Positions 17,384 through 24,828 of a DNA stretch of 28,866 nt are shown one piece after another. Source of the stretch: an uncultured Collinsella sp. (GTDB lineage: Bacteria; Actinomycetota; Coriobacteriia; Coriobacteriales; Coriobacteriaceae); NCBI GenBank assembly GCA_900757185.1, contig CAAEMX010000012.1, positions 1 through 28,866 on the forward strand, read 5' to 3'. Positions within the stretch are counted from its first letter, which is position 1. Each line of letters starts with the position of its first letter. The position numbers and the translations under genes were made by a program. The notes below the pieces were generated by a model. The model was given only the letters and a program-made list of their open reading frames with translations, was not told the DNA's origin and ran no database searches.

Positions 17384-18328
17384 TTATTGAGTCTCCGTCG
17401 TGCCCGTCAGGGTAGTTCCACTCACGTTAATGCCCAGGTCACCCCAGCCACCGGGCGTTTTGCCGTCCGCTCGGTAAAAGTTGACGACCATCGAACCCGG
17501 CTCCATGGTGAACGTAGCCTTGCGAGCTGCAGCATCCACCGTCGCGCCATGGTTGATCTCAAAGAACGGGTCGATCTCCACGTTCTCCCCCCACCTAAGT
17601 TCGACGTTTGCCGGTGCGCCCGTAACCGTCACGCGGTAGTTGTACGCAGCGTAATCAGCAAACTTGCCAGCCTCATCGACCAGCGCGCCCTCGACCGCCG
17701 CGGTCTTGACCTCGGCCTTCTTTGACGGCACGACTTTCGCCGCCAGACAGGTGAGCTCGGTGCCGGGGCTCTCCTTCGAAACAACCATGGCCTTAATCAC
17801 AAAGTAGGCATGTCCCAACTTGTCCTCAGGGAACGTCACGGTGTAGTCGTGCTTGGTGGGCTGATTCTCCGGAAGCTTGACGTTGCCGGCGGGTTGGGGC
17901 GCATAACTCCACGTGGTGCCATCGAGCCCACACCCCTCGACCGTTAAGGTATACGTCACGTTTTTATCGTTGCAGAAGTTGCTGTTGCTCAGCAAATAGT
18001 TATAGATGCTAAAGGTGAAGCTGCACTGCTTGTTGTTGGGATATACCGTAACGGAGCGCTGGGCGCGGGCAAGCTCGGCATCGCCGGGCGCGCTCATGTA
18101 GCCCGTGAGCAGGTCGCTCGCAAACAGGCTCTGAGCGGTGCCTGTCGCGGCGACGGACTTAAGAAATCCGTTGGCGATGTAGGCGGAATAGGTAAAGTAG
18201 CCACCCGCCACGAGCGCCACGGCACAAACAAGTGCGATTGCTGCCACAACCAGCTTATTCTTGACTAGGCTTTTGCTTTTTGCCAGCTGCTCGCACTCGG
18301 CATCCTGCTGATTCTCTTGCTTCTCCAT
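17384..18328 (-). CDS. Single-pass membrane protein of the giant-protein operon, third gene
   Basis: A 314-residue protein with a 25-residue charged cytoplasmic start, one membrane helix (about residues 26-45, LVVAAIALVCAVALVAGGYF) and a ~270-residue outer domain rich in Thr, Val and Asn that looks all-beta. The outer part has five cysteines; four of them (QCSF, NFCN, EGCG, LTCL) could form two disulfides. The segment just after the helix (YFTYSAYIANGF) resembles the WF-x-x-N turn of the two upstream proteins. I do not recognise a named family. It lies 40 bases before the giant protein gene and 14 bases after the preceding gene, with GGAGAGGGGG as ribosome binding site, so the products are probably made together. 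A role as pilin-like partner or membrane anchor is inference only. Confidence 0.75.
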   Translation of the reverse strand: MEKQENQQDAECEQLAKSKSLVKNKLVVAAIALVCAVALVAGGYFTYSAYIANGFLKSVAATGTAQSLFASDLLTGYMSAPGDAELARAQRSVTVYPNNKQCSFTFSIYNYLLSNSNFCNDKNVTYTLTVEGCGLDGTTWSYAPQPAGNVKLPENQPTKHDYTVTFPEDKLGHAYFVIKAMVVSKESPGTELTCLAAKVVPSKKAEVKTAAVEGALVDEAGKFADYAAYNYRVTVTGAPANVELRWGENVEIDPFFEINHGATVDAAARKATFTMEPGSMVVNFYRADGKTPGGWGDLGINVSGTTLTGTTETQ

Positions 18329-18342
18329 GTGCGCCCCCTCTC

Positions 18343-19182
18343 CTACTTACCGCTCGTGTTGCGCGCTATCAGGTAGATCACGTCGGTCTCTTTGGTGCTC
18401 TCGTCCCACGAAAGCTTGATGATAAAGTTGAGTGTGTCATTGCCAGTCGAGCCGTCGAGCGTCTTGGCGTTGAGTTCGCTTTTGCCGAATTTCTTGTATC
18501 GGTAGAGCGGGCGCGCGTTGCGCTGGACGTTTTGATAGTCCTTGAATGTAGGGTCGCTTGTGCCCTCGCCCGGCACGGCTGCCAGGCCGTCGCCCGGGTC
18601 GTTAATGGGCGTGAAGCTCTTCAGCAGATCCGTTCCAGACATTTTCCAGCTATAGGGCTTGCCGCCCGCAGTGCCGCTCACGTCGGGAGTATCACCTAGG
18701 CCCGGATTCTCGGCTTTATACAGCTCGATAGTGAGACCTTTAATGTTGGTCGTATTCGCAAGCTGCAGCTCAAACCCGTCGCCGCCCGTCTGCACGCAAA
18801 ACGGGCGCTTGAGCGTCACCGTGCTGCCAGTCTTGGTATCGCCGTATTCGGGGTTGTAGCTCAGGTCGATCTGCTCGGCTGCCGTAGCGTTGGGGCCCAG
18901 CACCTTGAGCTCTGCCGGCTCCTTGATCTTGCCGACGGTGGAGCCGCGATTGGCATCGACGAACCATCCGAGCGTCAATCCCAGCAACACGAGAAGCACG
19001 GCCACCAGACCCACGATGGCCAGGGATTCGCGACGGTGGTCGCTCACCCAAGCCTTGATGCGCTCGATGCGGCCAGCCGGACGCGCTTCGCCGTGCGAGC
19101 CGAACCCGTTGCCGCCGGGGTTTGCCGCTCCTTCGTTGTGTTTGATATCGCCCTGCTCGCGGGCATTAAGCTGCTCGTCCAT
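18343..19182 (-). CDS. Single-pass membrane protein of the giant-protein operon, second gene
   Basis: A 279-residue protein with a ~50-residue hydrophilic, Gly/Asn-rich cytoplasmic start, a membrane helix at about 53-72 (ESLAIVGLVAVLLVLLGLTL) and the motif GWFVDANRGST directly after it. The outer domain (about 80-279) has many short beta-like stretches, for example GSTVTLKRPFCVQ and DTLNFIIKLSW, and one cysteine. The helix followed by WF and Asn-rich residues recalls uncleaved or SipW-type exported proteins of Gram-positive bacteria, but I cannot name the family. The ATG follows the stop of the upstream gene directly, and its AAGGAGG lies inside the last codons of that gene, so translation is coupled. 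No enzymatic motif is seen. Confidence 0.75.
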   Translation of the reverse strand: MDEQLNAREQGDIKHNEGAANPGGNGFGSHGEARPAGRIERIKAWVSDHRRESLAIVGLVAVLLVLLGLTLGWFVDANRGSTVGKIKEPAELKVLGPNATAAEQIDLSYNPEYGDTKTGSTVTLKRPFCVQTGGDGFELQLANTTNIKGLTIELYKAENPGLGDTPDVSGTAGGKPYSWKMSGTDLLKSFTPINDPGDGLAAVPGEGTSDPTFKDYQNVQRNARPLYRYKKFGKSELNAKTLDGSTGNDTLNFIIKLSWDESTKETDVIYLIARNTSGK

Positions 19183-20274
19183 TTATTTATCCGCCTCCTT
19201 GGCGGTGAAGCGCACGCGAATGTACTTGACGTTCTTGCCGATAATCTCGTCGGCGTTGTTGTAATAATTGGCGCAGGTCTCCACATCCGCAGAGGACATG
19301 CCGGCTCCGACAGGCGGAACCGCGCTAGGCGCCTGACCTGGCACGCTCGTGCTATCGGCGCGGAAATAGCGCGCGTGGTTATTGTTGATGTCGCCGACGA
19401 GGGTTGTGTATCCCCCCTCGTCGCCTGTGTTAGCGAAAAGGTTGCCACCGTAGCCGGCGTTGCCCGTGTGAACATAGCTCTTGAACTGCTCCGGCCAAAT
19501 CCAGTAGAGGGTTTTGGTGACGGTTTCGGTCGTGCTATTTGAGTCCGCAGCGTAAAAGCTCGACTTTGGGATGGTAAAGCTCTGCGTAATGACGGTGACG
19601 CTGGCCCCGTCCTGGGTCACCGTGGTGGTCGTAGGGACCAGCGGATTCGAGTAAAAGCCAGAGGCGTCTTTGCCCTGAAAAACCAGGATATGACCGCGCA
19701 CCAAATCTTTAAGCGAGTTGATGATCTCTTCGTTTTTCGATGCATCCGCAGCAGTGCCGCCCGTGCCCGCAACGCTCGTCTGAACAGAAATTTCCCAGGT
19801 CATCTCCACCGTGATATCGTGCAGGTCATTGCAGAGCGGCCTGACGTTGAGCTGGAGCTGGCCGGCCGACCCCGGAGAGAGACCGCCATCGGCGCTCATG
19901 TTATTGAGGTTGAAAAGATTGTTCACGGCAAGGCTTGTACTGTCCGACGCGTAGTTGTCCTGAGTGTCGTACTTACCCGCCGTGCCGCCCTGCGTTCCCG
20001 AGAGCACAAACCGCGGGCCCTTCGCCGCGATCGTGCTCCCCGTGGCACTCACTCGGTTATTCGCGGCAAACCAGGCCAGGCATGCAAAGATGGCAACGAT
20101 GGCGGCCAGCACAAACAGACCGCTCACCAGGAAATCCTTCCAGAAATCCTTGAGGGTCCGCGCGTGCTCGTCGGCAGCTTGGCGGTACTCGGCCGCCGTC
20201 TTGTGCTGCTGGAGCTCGCTATGTCGGTCCATGCCACTCATCGCTTGCGTTTGCCCTGCTAGCGGGCGTGCCAT
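19183..20274 (-). CDS. Single-pass membrane protein of the giant-protein operon, first gene
   Basis: A 363-residue protein when started at MARPLAGQTQ. It has a ~45-residue charged cytoplasmic segment, a membrane helix at about 49-69, the motif LAWFAANNRVSATG (66-79) and a long beta-rich outer domain with two cysteines (RPLC, ETCAN). The topology matches the next two genes, although the outer domains do not look closely alike. The frame stays open 39 codons further upstream to a TTG and contains an in-frame ATG beginning MLFFYLIVWCC. I prefer ATG 20274 because its product has the same layout as its neighbours and GGAAAGG lies directly before it; the start is uncertain. It heads the operon that ends with the 3556-residue protein. 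Its function is not recognised. Confidence 0.7.
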   Translation of the reverse strand: MARPLAGQTQAMSGMDRHSELQQHKTAAEYRQAADEHARTLKDFWKDFLVSGLFVLAAIVAIFACLAWFAANNRVSATGSTIAAKGPRFVLSGTQGGTAGKYDTQDNYASDSTSLAVNNLFNLNNMSADGGLSPGSAGQLQLNVRPLCNDLHDITVEMTWEISVQTSVAGTGGTAADASKNEEIINSLKDLVRGHILVFQGKDASGFYSNPLVPTTTTVTQDGASVTVITQSFTIPKSSFYAADSNSTTETVTKTLYWIWPEQFKSYVHTGNAGYGGNLFANTGDEGGYTTLVGDINNNHARYFRADSTSVPGQAPSAVPPVGAGMSSADVETCANYYNNADEIIGKNVKYIRVRFTAKEADK

Positions 20275-20448
20275 CCTTTCCGCTTGGTCGCGATCAATCC
20301 GTTGCTCGTAGGCATAGAATTCAGGCAGAATACAACACCATACGATAAGGTAAAAGAATAGCATTGACCTGCGGTTTGCTCCACAGCGCAAGCCTTAATG
20401 ATGTCTTAAAGATTACGAATAGCAGCTTCTTCCATATGCCAAGGACAT

Positions 20449-20476
20449 GGTGCAAACAAACCTGACCACTTGCACC
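20449..20476. other. Inverted repeat upstream of the surface operon
   Basis: A perfect 7-bp inverted repeat (GGTGCAA and TTGCACC, 14-base loop) lies in the gap between the ATPase gene and the surface operon, 175 bases before the chosen start. Its position fits an operator or a leader hairpin. I could not fix a promoter here; the rest of 20275-20517 holds only a bulged GC-rich hairpin near 20487-20514, just after the ATPase stop, that may help termination. Confidence 0.35.
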
Positions 20477-20517
20477 AATCCGCAGCACCGGGCAGCGGGC
20501 ACACGGCGTGCCGCCCC

Positions 20518-21822
20518 TTAACACCCCAACGCGCGCACGGGTATCGCGTAGATACCGTCCTCGACCTCGCGGGCGTACTCACCCACCCCCACAATCACGG
20601 CCATAAACTCCGGTTCGCGTGTGCGTGAACGAGGATTTCCACAGACCTTCTTGCGAACGCGCTTGAGGCTCTCGACGCCGGCGCTCGCTTTATCTTCACT
20701 CACCTTAATCTCAAAGGCGGCCCACCGTCCGTCGGCTAGCTGCACGATAGCATCGCACTCAAGGCCCGAATCGTCGCGATAATAGCGCACGGGCGTGCTA
20801 TCCAGCAGGTCGAGCGAACGTGCGTAGACCGAAAGGTCGCGTATGACCAAATTCTCAAACACCAGACCAAATGTCTGCCAGTCGGCAAGCAGCGCCTGCA
20901 AGGACATACCTAGCAAGGCGCAAGCAAGGCTCGGATCTGCCAGATAGCGCTTGGGCTTGACGGTAAAGCGTCGTTTGTCGCGCGCGGCGGGAACCCAACC
21001 GGGGACCTCCTCGAGAATGAACATGCCTTTGAGGGCATCCAGGTACCTACGCACCTTGGTCTCGTCGGCAAACGCTGCGGGCTCCTCCTCGGCACCGAAC
21101 ATATCCATAAGAATCGTTTTATACGTGGTTGCCTGTCCCAGATTGCGCGCGATCGATGCAGAGACTCGACGAGCAATATCGGGGTCGAGACCGACCGCCG
21201 GAAAGCTGCTCGAAAACGTGGTGTTGAGATATTCGCGGGCGATGAGCTGGGCGTCAGCCGAAACCATATCGATCGCCTCGGGCCAGCCGCCGCGGCAAGC
21301 GGCTTCGACAAGCCCCGGTGTATCGCCATTGCACCGACAGGGCTCAAAACGATGCTCAAACAAGCCCGCCAGGCTCACCTTGCCGTTGGACTCGCCTGTC
21401 TCGGCAAGCGTCATGGGGTGCATGCGGACGCGGCCGATGCGGCCGGCTCCACTATGCGCGGGCGCCTCCGCCTTTGAGCCAAACGCAGGCGTGGCGGAAC
21501 CCGTGAGGATATAGGCGCCGCGCGTACCCCGGGTGCGGTCAACCTCGTGTCTAACGTAGTCCCAAATTTGGGGAACGCGCTGCCACTCATCGATAATATG
21601 CGGACGGTCTCCCAGCAACATCATCGCCGGGTCGGCACGCGCGAGGTCGAGATTCTCGTCGACATACGAGACGGACGCCCCATGCTCAAGCGCGGCCCAC
21701 GTCTTGCCACACCACTTGGTGCCTGCAATCTCGACCGCGCCAAAGACGTGAAGGTAGCGCTCGATTTGCGCATCCACGATACGTGGGATGTATCCGTCCC
21801 GATGTAGCCTCTCACCTGCCAT
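20518..21822 (-). CDS. AAA_14 / DUF4143 ATPase (first of two)
   Basis: A 434-residue ATPase of the AAA_14 plus DUF4143 type. The Walker A motif is GTKWCGKT (34-41, K40), Walker B is HIIDEWQ (75-81, D78/E79) and the sensor-like strand is YILTGSA (104-110). The C-terminal half carries the DUF4143 domain: GLVFENLVIRDLSVYAR followed by ECDAIVQLADGRWAAFEIKVS, which has the E...D...ExK pattern of the PD-(D/E)xK nuclease fold. These proteins are widespread and poorly understood; DNA binding or nuclease action is inferred from the fold, not shown. GGGGGTGG precedes the ATG. Five exact 23-bp-period repeats lie 61 bases upstream. It is similar in architecture to the second ATPase at 25708-26904 but clearly divergent from it in sequence. 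Confidence 0.9.
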   Translation of the reverse strand: MAGERLHRDGYIPRIVDAQIERYLHVFGAVEIAGTKWCGKTWAALEHGASVSYVDENLDLARADPAMMLLGDRPHIIDEWQRVPQIWDYVRHEVDRTRGTRGAYILTGSATPAFGSKAEAPAHSGAGRIGRVRMHPMTLAETGESNGKVSLAGLFEHRFEPCRCNGDTPGLVEAACRGGWPEAIDMVSADAQLIAREYLNTTFSSSFPAVGLDPDIARRVSASIARNLGQATTYKTILMDMFGAEEEPAAFADETKVRRYLDALKGMFILEEVPGWVPAARDKRRFTVKPKRYLADPSLACALLGMSLQALLADWQTFGLVFENLVIRDLSVYARSLDLLDSTPVRYYRDDSGLECDAIVQLADGRWAAFEIKVSEDKASAGVESLKRVRKKVCGNPRSRTREPEFMAVIVGVGEYAREVEDGIYAIPVRALGC

Positions 21823-21882
21823 GAGCCACCCCCGCAGATTTCCAGGTCCTGCTTTCTGATTCTTCTATTCCACTGTAGCAAA

Positions 21883-21985
21883 TTCGGATTTTCGGGTAGT
21901 TGCGATTCGGATTTTCGTGTTCATATAGTTCGGATTTTCATGTTCTAAGGATTCGGATTTTCGGGTGCTCAAGATTCGGATTTTC
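21883..21985. repeat. Five-copy iteron-like array, 23-bp period
   Basis: The 11-mer TTCGGATTTTC occurs at 21883, 21906, 21929, 21952 and 21975, each start exactly 23 bases after the last, with 12-base variable spacers. The array fills the gap between the ATPase start (21822) and the terminator of the oxidoreductase gene. The constant phase of about two helical turns fits repeated protein binding on one face of the DNA, as in plasmid iterons or operator arrays. The spacers are too short for CRISPR. Confidence 0.95.
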
Positions 21986-22015
21986 TGAACCCGCTGATCA
22001 GGGACACTCTATTGG

Positions 22016-22052
22016 CAAAAAGGCGGGGAGCACCGATACGGCACTCCCCGCC
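22016..22052 (-). terminator. Rho-independent terminator of the flavin oxidoreductase gene
   Basis: On the minus strand a 14-bp stem (GGCGGGGAG paired with CTCCCCGCC, continued through two G-U pairs to CCG/CGG) with a 9-base or shorter loop is followed by TTTTT. It starts 26 bases after the gene's stop. Confidence 0.9.
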
Positions 22053-22078
22053 CACTCAATACGCGATAGCTTTCTTGC

Positions 22079-24109
22079 TTAGAGCTCGTTGGCCGCGTGA
22101 TACGCCGTGCGAATGGCGCTCGCAATATCGGCGGTACGCTCGCCCGAGCAGTCGCCCACGCAGGTCACGGGCACCGTCACGCCGTCCAGGTCAAATGCGT
22201 TGGCCTTGGAGCCCACGGCCATCACCACGTAATCGCAGGCGATCTTCACTGGCTCCTCGGCGCCGTCCTCGGTGGTGCGAATGGCCTCCACGCCCTCGTC
22301 GGTAATGGCGGTCAGGCGGGTCTTCACGTGCTGCTCCACGTTGTGCTCTGCGAAGTCGCTCATGATCAGCGGCAGAATGGTCTCGGACTCGCCCGCGGCA
22401 ATCTTGTCGAGCATCTCCACGATCGCCACCTCGCAGCCGTGCTGCAGCAAGTACTCGGCAGTCTCGGTGCCCACCAGGCCACCGCCAATGACGGCGACGC
22501 GTCCCGTAAGCTCCACCTTGCCGGCCAGCACGTCCCAGCTCGAGACGACCTTCCCCGAGTCGGCACCGGGAACGGGAATGACCACGTCGTGCGCGCCCAC
22601 GGCAACAATCGCGGCGTCGGCGGCGTTGAGGTCCGCAGGGCTAGCGGCATGGTTGAGCTCGACCTTCACGCCCAGGCCGGGCAGAATCTTCTCGTAATAC
22701 TCGACCGAGCGCATGATCTCGTCCTTGCGCGGAGGCGCGGCCGCCAGCACAATCTGGCCGCCCAGATGATCGCCCGCCTCGTAGACGGTCACGTCGTAGC
22801 CGCGCTTGGCCGCCACGCGCGCGGCCTCCAGGCCGGCAATACCGCCGCCCACCACGGCAATCTTCTTGTCGCCCTCACCCGGCTTAATGGCGATGGTCGC
22901 CTCGTCGCCGTTCTCGGCATTGAGCACGCACGAGATGTACTGGCGGTTTTGGATCGCATCGACGCAACCCTTGTTGCAGTTGAGGCACTCGCGGATGGGC
23001 TCACCCGTGGCGGCCTTGAGCGCAATGTCGGGGTCGCACATGAGCGAGCGGCCGTACGCGACGATGTCGGCCGAACCGTCTTCCAGGATCTTCTCGCCCG
23101 CCTCGACCGAGACAACGCGGCCGACGGTTGCCACCGGCACGGAGACCAGGGCCTTGACGCGCTCGGCCACGGGCAGCGTCCAGTTGTAGGGCATGGCGCC
23201 CATGGGCGGAATGGTGTCGCCCATGTTGCCGGTGTGGTTTGCCTGCGCCACCTGAATCATGTCGATGCCGGCGCCCTCGAGCAGCTTGGCGAACTCGCAG
23301 GCCTCATCGGGCAGCAGACCGCCCTTGCCGCGCGGCGTGCCGTCGGGGTTCTCCATGATCACGGGGAGCTTGTACTCCACCATCAGCTGCGGCGCGGCTT
23401 CCTTAATGGCGGCGACGACCTCCAGCGCATAACGGACGCGGTTCTCGAACGAGCCGCCGTACTCGTCGGTGCGCTTGTTGAGGATGGCCGAGCACAGCGA
23501 ACCCACCAGGCGGTCGCCGTGGACCTCGATGGCGTCGATCCCGGCCTGCTGTGCGCGAGCGGCCGAGGCAGCGATGGCCTCCTTGATCTGGGTGAGTTGC
23601 TCCACGGTGGCCTCGTTCACAAAGTGCTGCATGTCGTGGTGCAGTTTGGCGTAGGCCTGCTTGCGGATCTCGTTGGACTCGGCCATCTTGGCGGCGAAGG
23701 TCTCCTCGTCGCCGGCGGCCTTGGCCTCCTGCGCGGCCTTGGCGGCAGCCATGGAACCCATGACCATGCGGCCGACACCGGGCACGTCGTACTCGGGGTG
23801 GAACAGCTGCAGCGCGACCTTGGCGCCGTGTTTGTGAACGGTGTCGGCCAGCGCCTTAAACGTGGGGATCTGGGCGTCGGTCGCCAGCTTGGGCGTGGGG
23901 CTCGCGGTCATAACGGGAGCGACGTCGCCGATGACGATGTAGCTCACGCCGCCACGGGCCAGGCGCTCGTAAAAAGCCAGGCTGCGCTCGCCAATGGAAC
24001 CGTCGCGCTCCTCGTAGCCGGTGGTAAGCGGCGGGAACATAATGCGGTTTTTGAGCTCAAGGGGGCCAACCGTAATGGGTTGAAGCAGCTTGGACGCAGG
24101 TGTGGTCAT
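22079..24109 (-). CDS. NADH:flavin oxidoreductase, Old Yellow Enzyme / 2-enoate reductase-like
   Basis: A 676-residue flavoprotein with the three-part layout of 2,4-dienoyl-CoA reductase, 2-enoate reductase and BaiCD/BaiH. The N-terminal FMN TIM barrel (about 1-350) includes LELKNRIMFPP, VALQLFHPE and NKRTDEYGGSFENR. A [4Fe-4S] site follows (C375-x2-C378-x3-C382-x11-C394). Then come an FAD-binding Rossmann motif (VVGGGIAGLEAA) and an NAD-binding one (VIGGGLVGTETAEY). It should reduce an activated C=C bond with NADH; the substrate cannot be read from sequence. The usual HGAHGYL active-site stretch is HGDRLVG here, and a charged Ala-rich helix (~120-165) replaces the usual Pro-rich loop, so the substrate may be unusual. 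ATG 24109 is chosen because GAGAGG lies 7 bases upstream; the frame stays open further upstream. It is monocistronic. Confidence 0.9.
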   Translation of the reverse strand: MTTPASKLLQPITVGPLELKNRIMFPPLTTGYEERDGSIGERSLAFYERLARGGVSYIVIGDVAPVMTASPTPKLATDAQIPTFKALADTVHKHGAKVALQLFHPEYDVPGVGRMVMGSMAAAKAAQEAKAAGDEETFAAKMAESNEIRKQAYAKLHHDMQHFVNEATVEQLTQIKEAIAASAARAQQAGIDAIEVHGDRLVGSLCSAILNKRTDEYGGSFENRVRYALEVVAAIKEAAPQLMVEYKLPVIMENPDGTPRGKGGLLPDEACEFAKLLEGAGIDMIQVAQANHTGNMGDTIPPMGAMPYNWTLPVAERVKALVSVPVATVGRVVSVEAGEKILEDGSADIVAYGRSLMCDPDIALKAATGEPIRECLNCNKGCVDAIQNRQYISCVLNAENGDEATIAIKPGEGDKKIAVVGGGIAGLEAARVAAKRGYDVTVYEAGDHLGGQIVLAAAPPRKDEIMRSVEYYEKILPGLGVKVELNHAASPADLNAADAAIVAVGAHDVVIPVPGADSGKVVSSWDVLAGKVELTGRVAVIGGGLVGTETAEYLLQHGCEVAIVEMLDKIAAGESETILPLIMSDFAEHNVEQHVKTRLTAITDEGVEAIRTTEDGAEEPVKIACDYVVMAVGSKANAFDLDGVTVPVTCVGDCSGERTADIASAIRTAYHAANEL

Positions 24110-24247
24110 GGACATTCCTCTCTTGTAGGCGCGGCGGCGATGATGCCGCGTAGTTACAACGAGGATATGGCATGGGGGCACGAGGGCGCAACGGAAATCG
24201 GCGGATAGCGGGTAAGGGCTGGTGGATGGGGTGGGCCTGGCCGCGGG

Positions 24248-24470
24248 TTTGTCTCAATCTGTAACGGTAAGACCCTATTTTGCCGAGCAACTGTTACAGA
24301 TCGAGACAAACCAAACCCGCCTGCTAGAAAATCTCAATCTGTAACAACAACTCGGCAAAATCCGTCCCTCGTGTTACAGATTTAGACAAACGGGGGCCGG
24401 CTGCCGGAAAATCTCGATCTGTAACATCTAGCCGTCCAAATCGGGTCTACGCGTTACAGATCGAGATTTT
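24248..24470. repeat. Three 63-bp inverted-repeat units spaced exactly 80 bp
   Basis: Each unit has 18-base arms (for example AAAATCTCGATCTGTAAC and its complement) around a 27-base core: 24248-24310, 24328-24390 and 24408-24470. Left-arm starts are exactly 80 bases apart, with 17-base GC-rich linkers. The cores are related. CTCGGCAAAAT occupies core positions 6-16 in unit 2 and in the reverse complement of unit 1, and GGGTCT occupies positions 18-23 in unit 3 and in the reverse complement of unit 1, so unit 1 is inverted relative to the others. The array lies between the oxidoreductase gene and the tRNA terminator. It could be a family of intergenic repeats, structured RNA or six binding sites; I do not recognise it. 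Confidence 0.95.
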
Positions 24471-24514
24471 GTTTGAGAGGTTGAAAACCGTGCCGAAAAC
24501 ACGGTCCCGGAATA

Positions 24515-24546
24515 ACAAAAAAGCTCGCCGGCTAGGCCGACGAGCT
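24515..24546 (-). terminator. Terminator of the initiator tRNA gene
   Basis: On the minus strand AGCTCGTCGGC and GCCGGCGAGCT form an 11-bp stem (one G-U pair) with a 3-base loop, followed by TTTTTTG. It starts 9 bases after the tRNA CCA end. A second 6-bp hairpin (ACCGTG/CACGGT, 24487-24505) lies just beyond. Confidence 0.93.
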
Positions 24547-24555
24547 GCAAGTTCT

Positions 24556-24632
24556 TGGTCGCGGGGGCAGGATTTGAACCTACGACCTCCGGGTTATGAG
24601 CCCGGCGAGCTACCAGACTGCTCCACCCCGCA
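24556..24632 (-). tRNA. tRNA-fMet (initiator, anticodon CAT)
   Basis: A 77-base cloverleaf with the CCA end encoded. The anticodon loop is CTCATAA on a CCGGG/CCCGG stem whose three consecutive G-C pairs next to the loop mark the initiator. The D stem GAGC/GCTC contains the A11-U24 pair, a second initiator sign. The T loop is TTCAAAT. Position 1 is U opposite G72 rather than the C-A mismatch of E. coli; it is still a weak terminal pair, as initiators require. It has its own promoter and terminator. Confidence 0.96.
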
Positions 24633-24663
24633 ATGTCTGGGCGCCTCATGTGCGCAAGAAAGA

Positions 24664-24692
24664 ATATTACGCGGGAGTTCGGTAAACGGCAA
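24664..24692 (-). promoter_or_regulatory. Sigma-70-like promoter of tRNA-fMet
   Basis: On the minus strand TTGCCG (24687-24692) and TAATAT (24664-24669) are separated by exactly 17 bases, and the tRNA 5' end lies 31 bases downstream of the -10. Each hexamer matches 4 of 6 consensus bases. Confidence 0.6.
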
Positions 24693-24784
24693 GGAAAATC
24701 TCGTAGAGCATAATTCCTTCATATTTAAACCCCTCAGCCCCTATCACCGTAAACGAATCGCGGCCGAGCGCCGTCGACGGCGCG

Positions 24785-24792
24785 TATACAAT
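24785..24792 (+). promoter_or_regulatory. Possible -10 element of coaX
   Basis: TATACAAT lies 36 bases before the coaX start codon in an otherwise GC-rich stretch. No good -35 hexamer is found 16-18 bases upstream, so this is a tentative call. Confidence 0.35.
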
Positions 24793-24828
24793 GGTGCGCG
24801 TCCTTTTATGCCAACACTGGGAGTAGAC

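Noticed and set aside
16594..17725. Plus-strand open frames rich in Ser/Ala opposite the acidic linker of the giant protein
   Set aside because: The composition is explained by the complement of Asp/Ala/Thr codons, and there is no ribosome binding site or family signature.
20275..20391. N-terminal extension of the first surface-operon gene to an upstream TTG or to ATG MLFFYLIV
   Set aside because: It would give a hydrophobic start followed by a second membrane helix, unlike the two sister proteins. No convincing ribosome binding site supports the TTG.
21883..21985. Five regularly spaced repeats as a CRISPR array
   Set aside because: Repeats are only 11 bases and spacers 12, far below CRISPR sizes, and no cas gene is present.
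22097..24208. Long open frame on the plus strand antisense to the flavin oxidoreductase
   Set aside because: It mirrors the GC-rich minus-strand gene, whose product has clear family motifs. The antisense product is His/Gly/Leu-rich and matches nothing recognisable.
24248..24470. 80-bp-spaced units as a CRISPR array
   Set aside because: Each unit is an inverted repeat with homologous cores, not direct repeats with unrelated spacers.
24469..24828. Upstream extension of coaX
   Set aside because: It would translate through the initiator tRNA gene on the opposite strand. ATG 24829 has a good ribosome binding site and starts right at the conserved fold.
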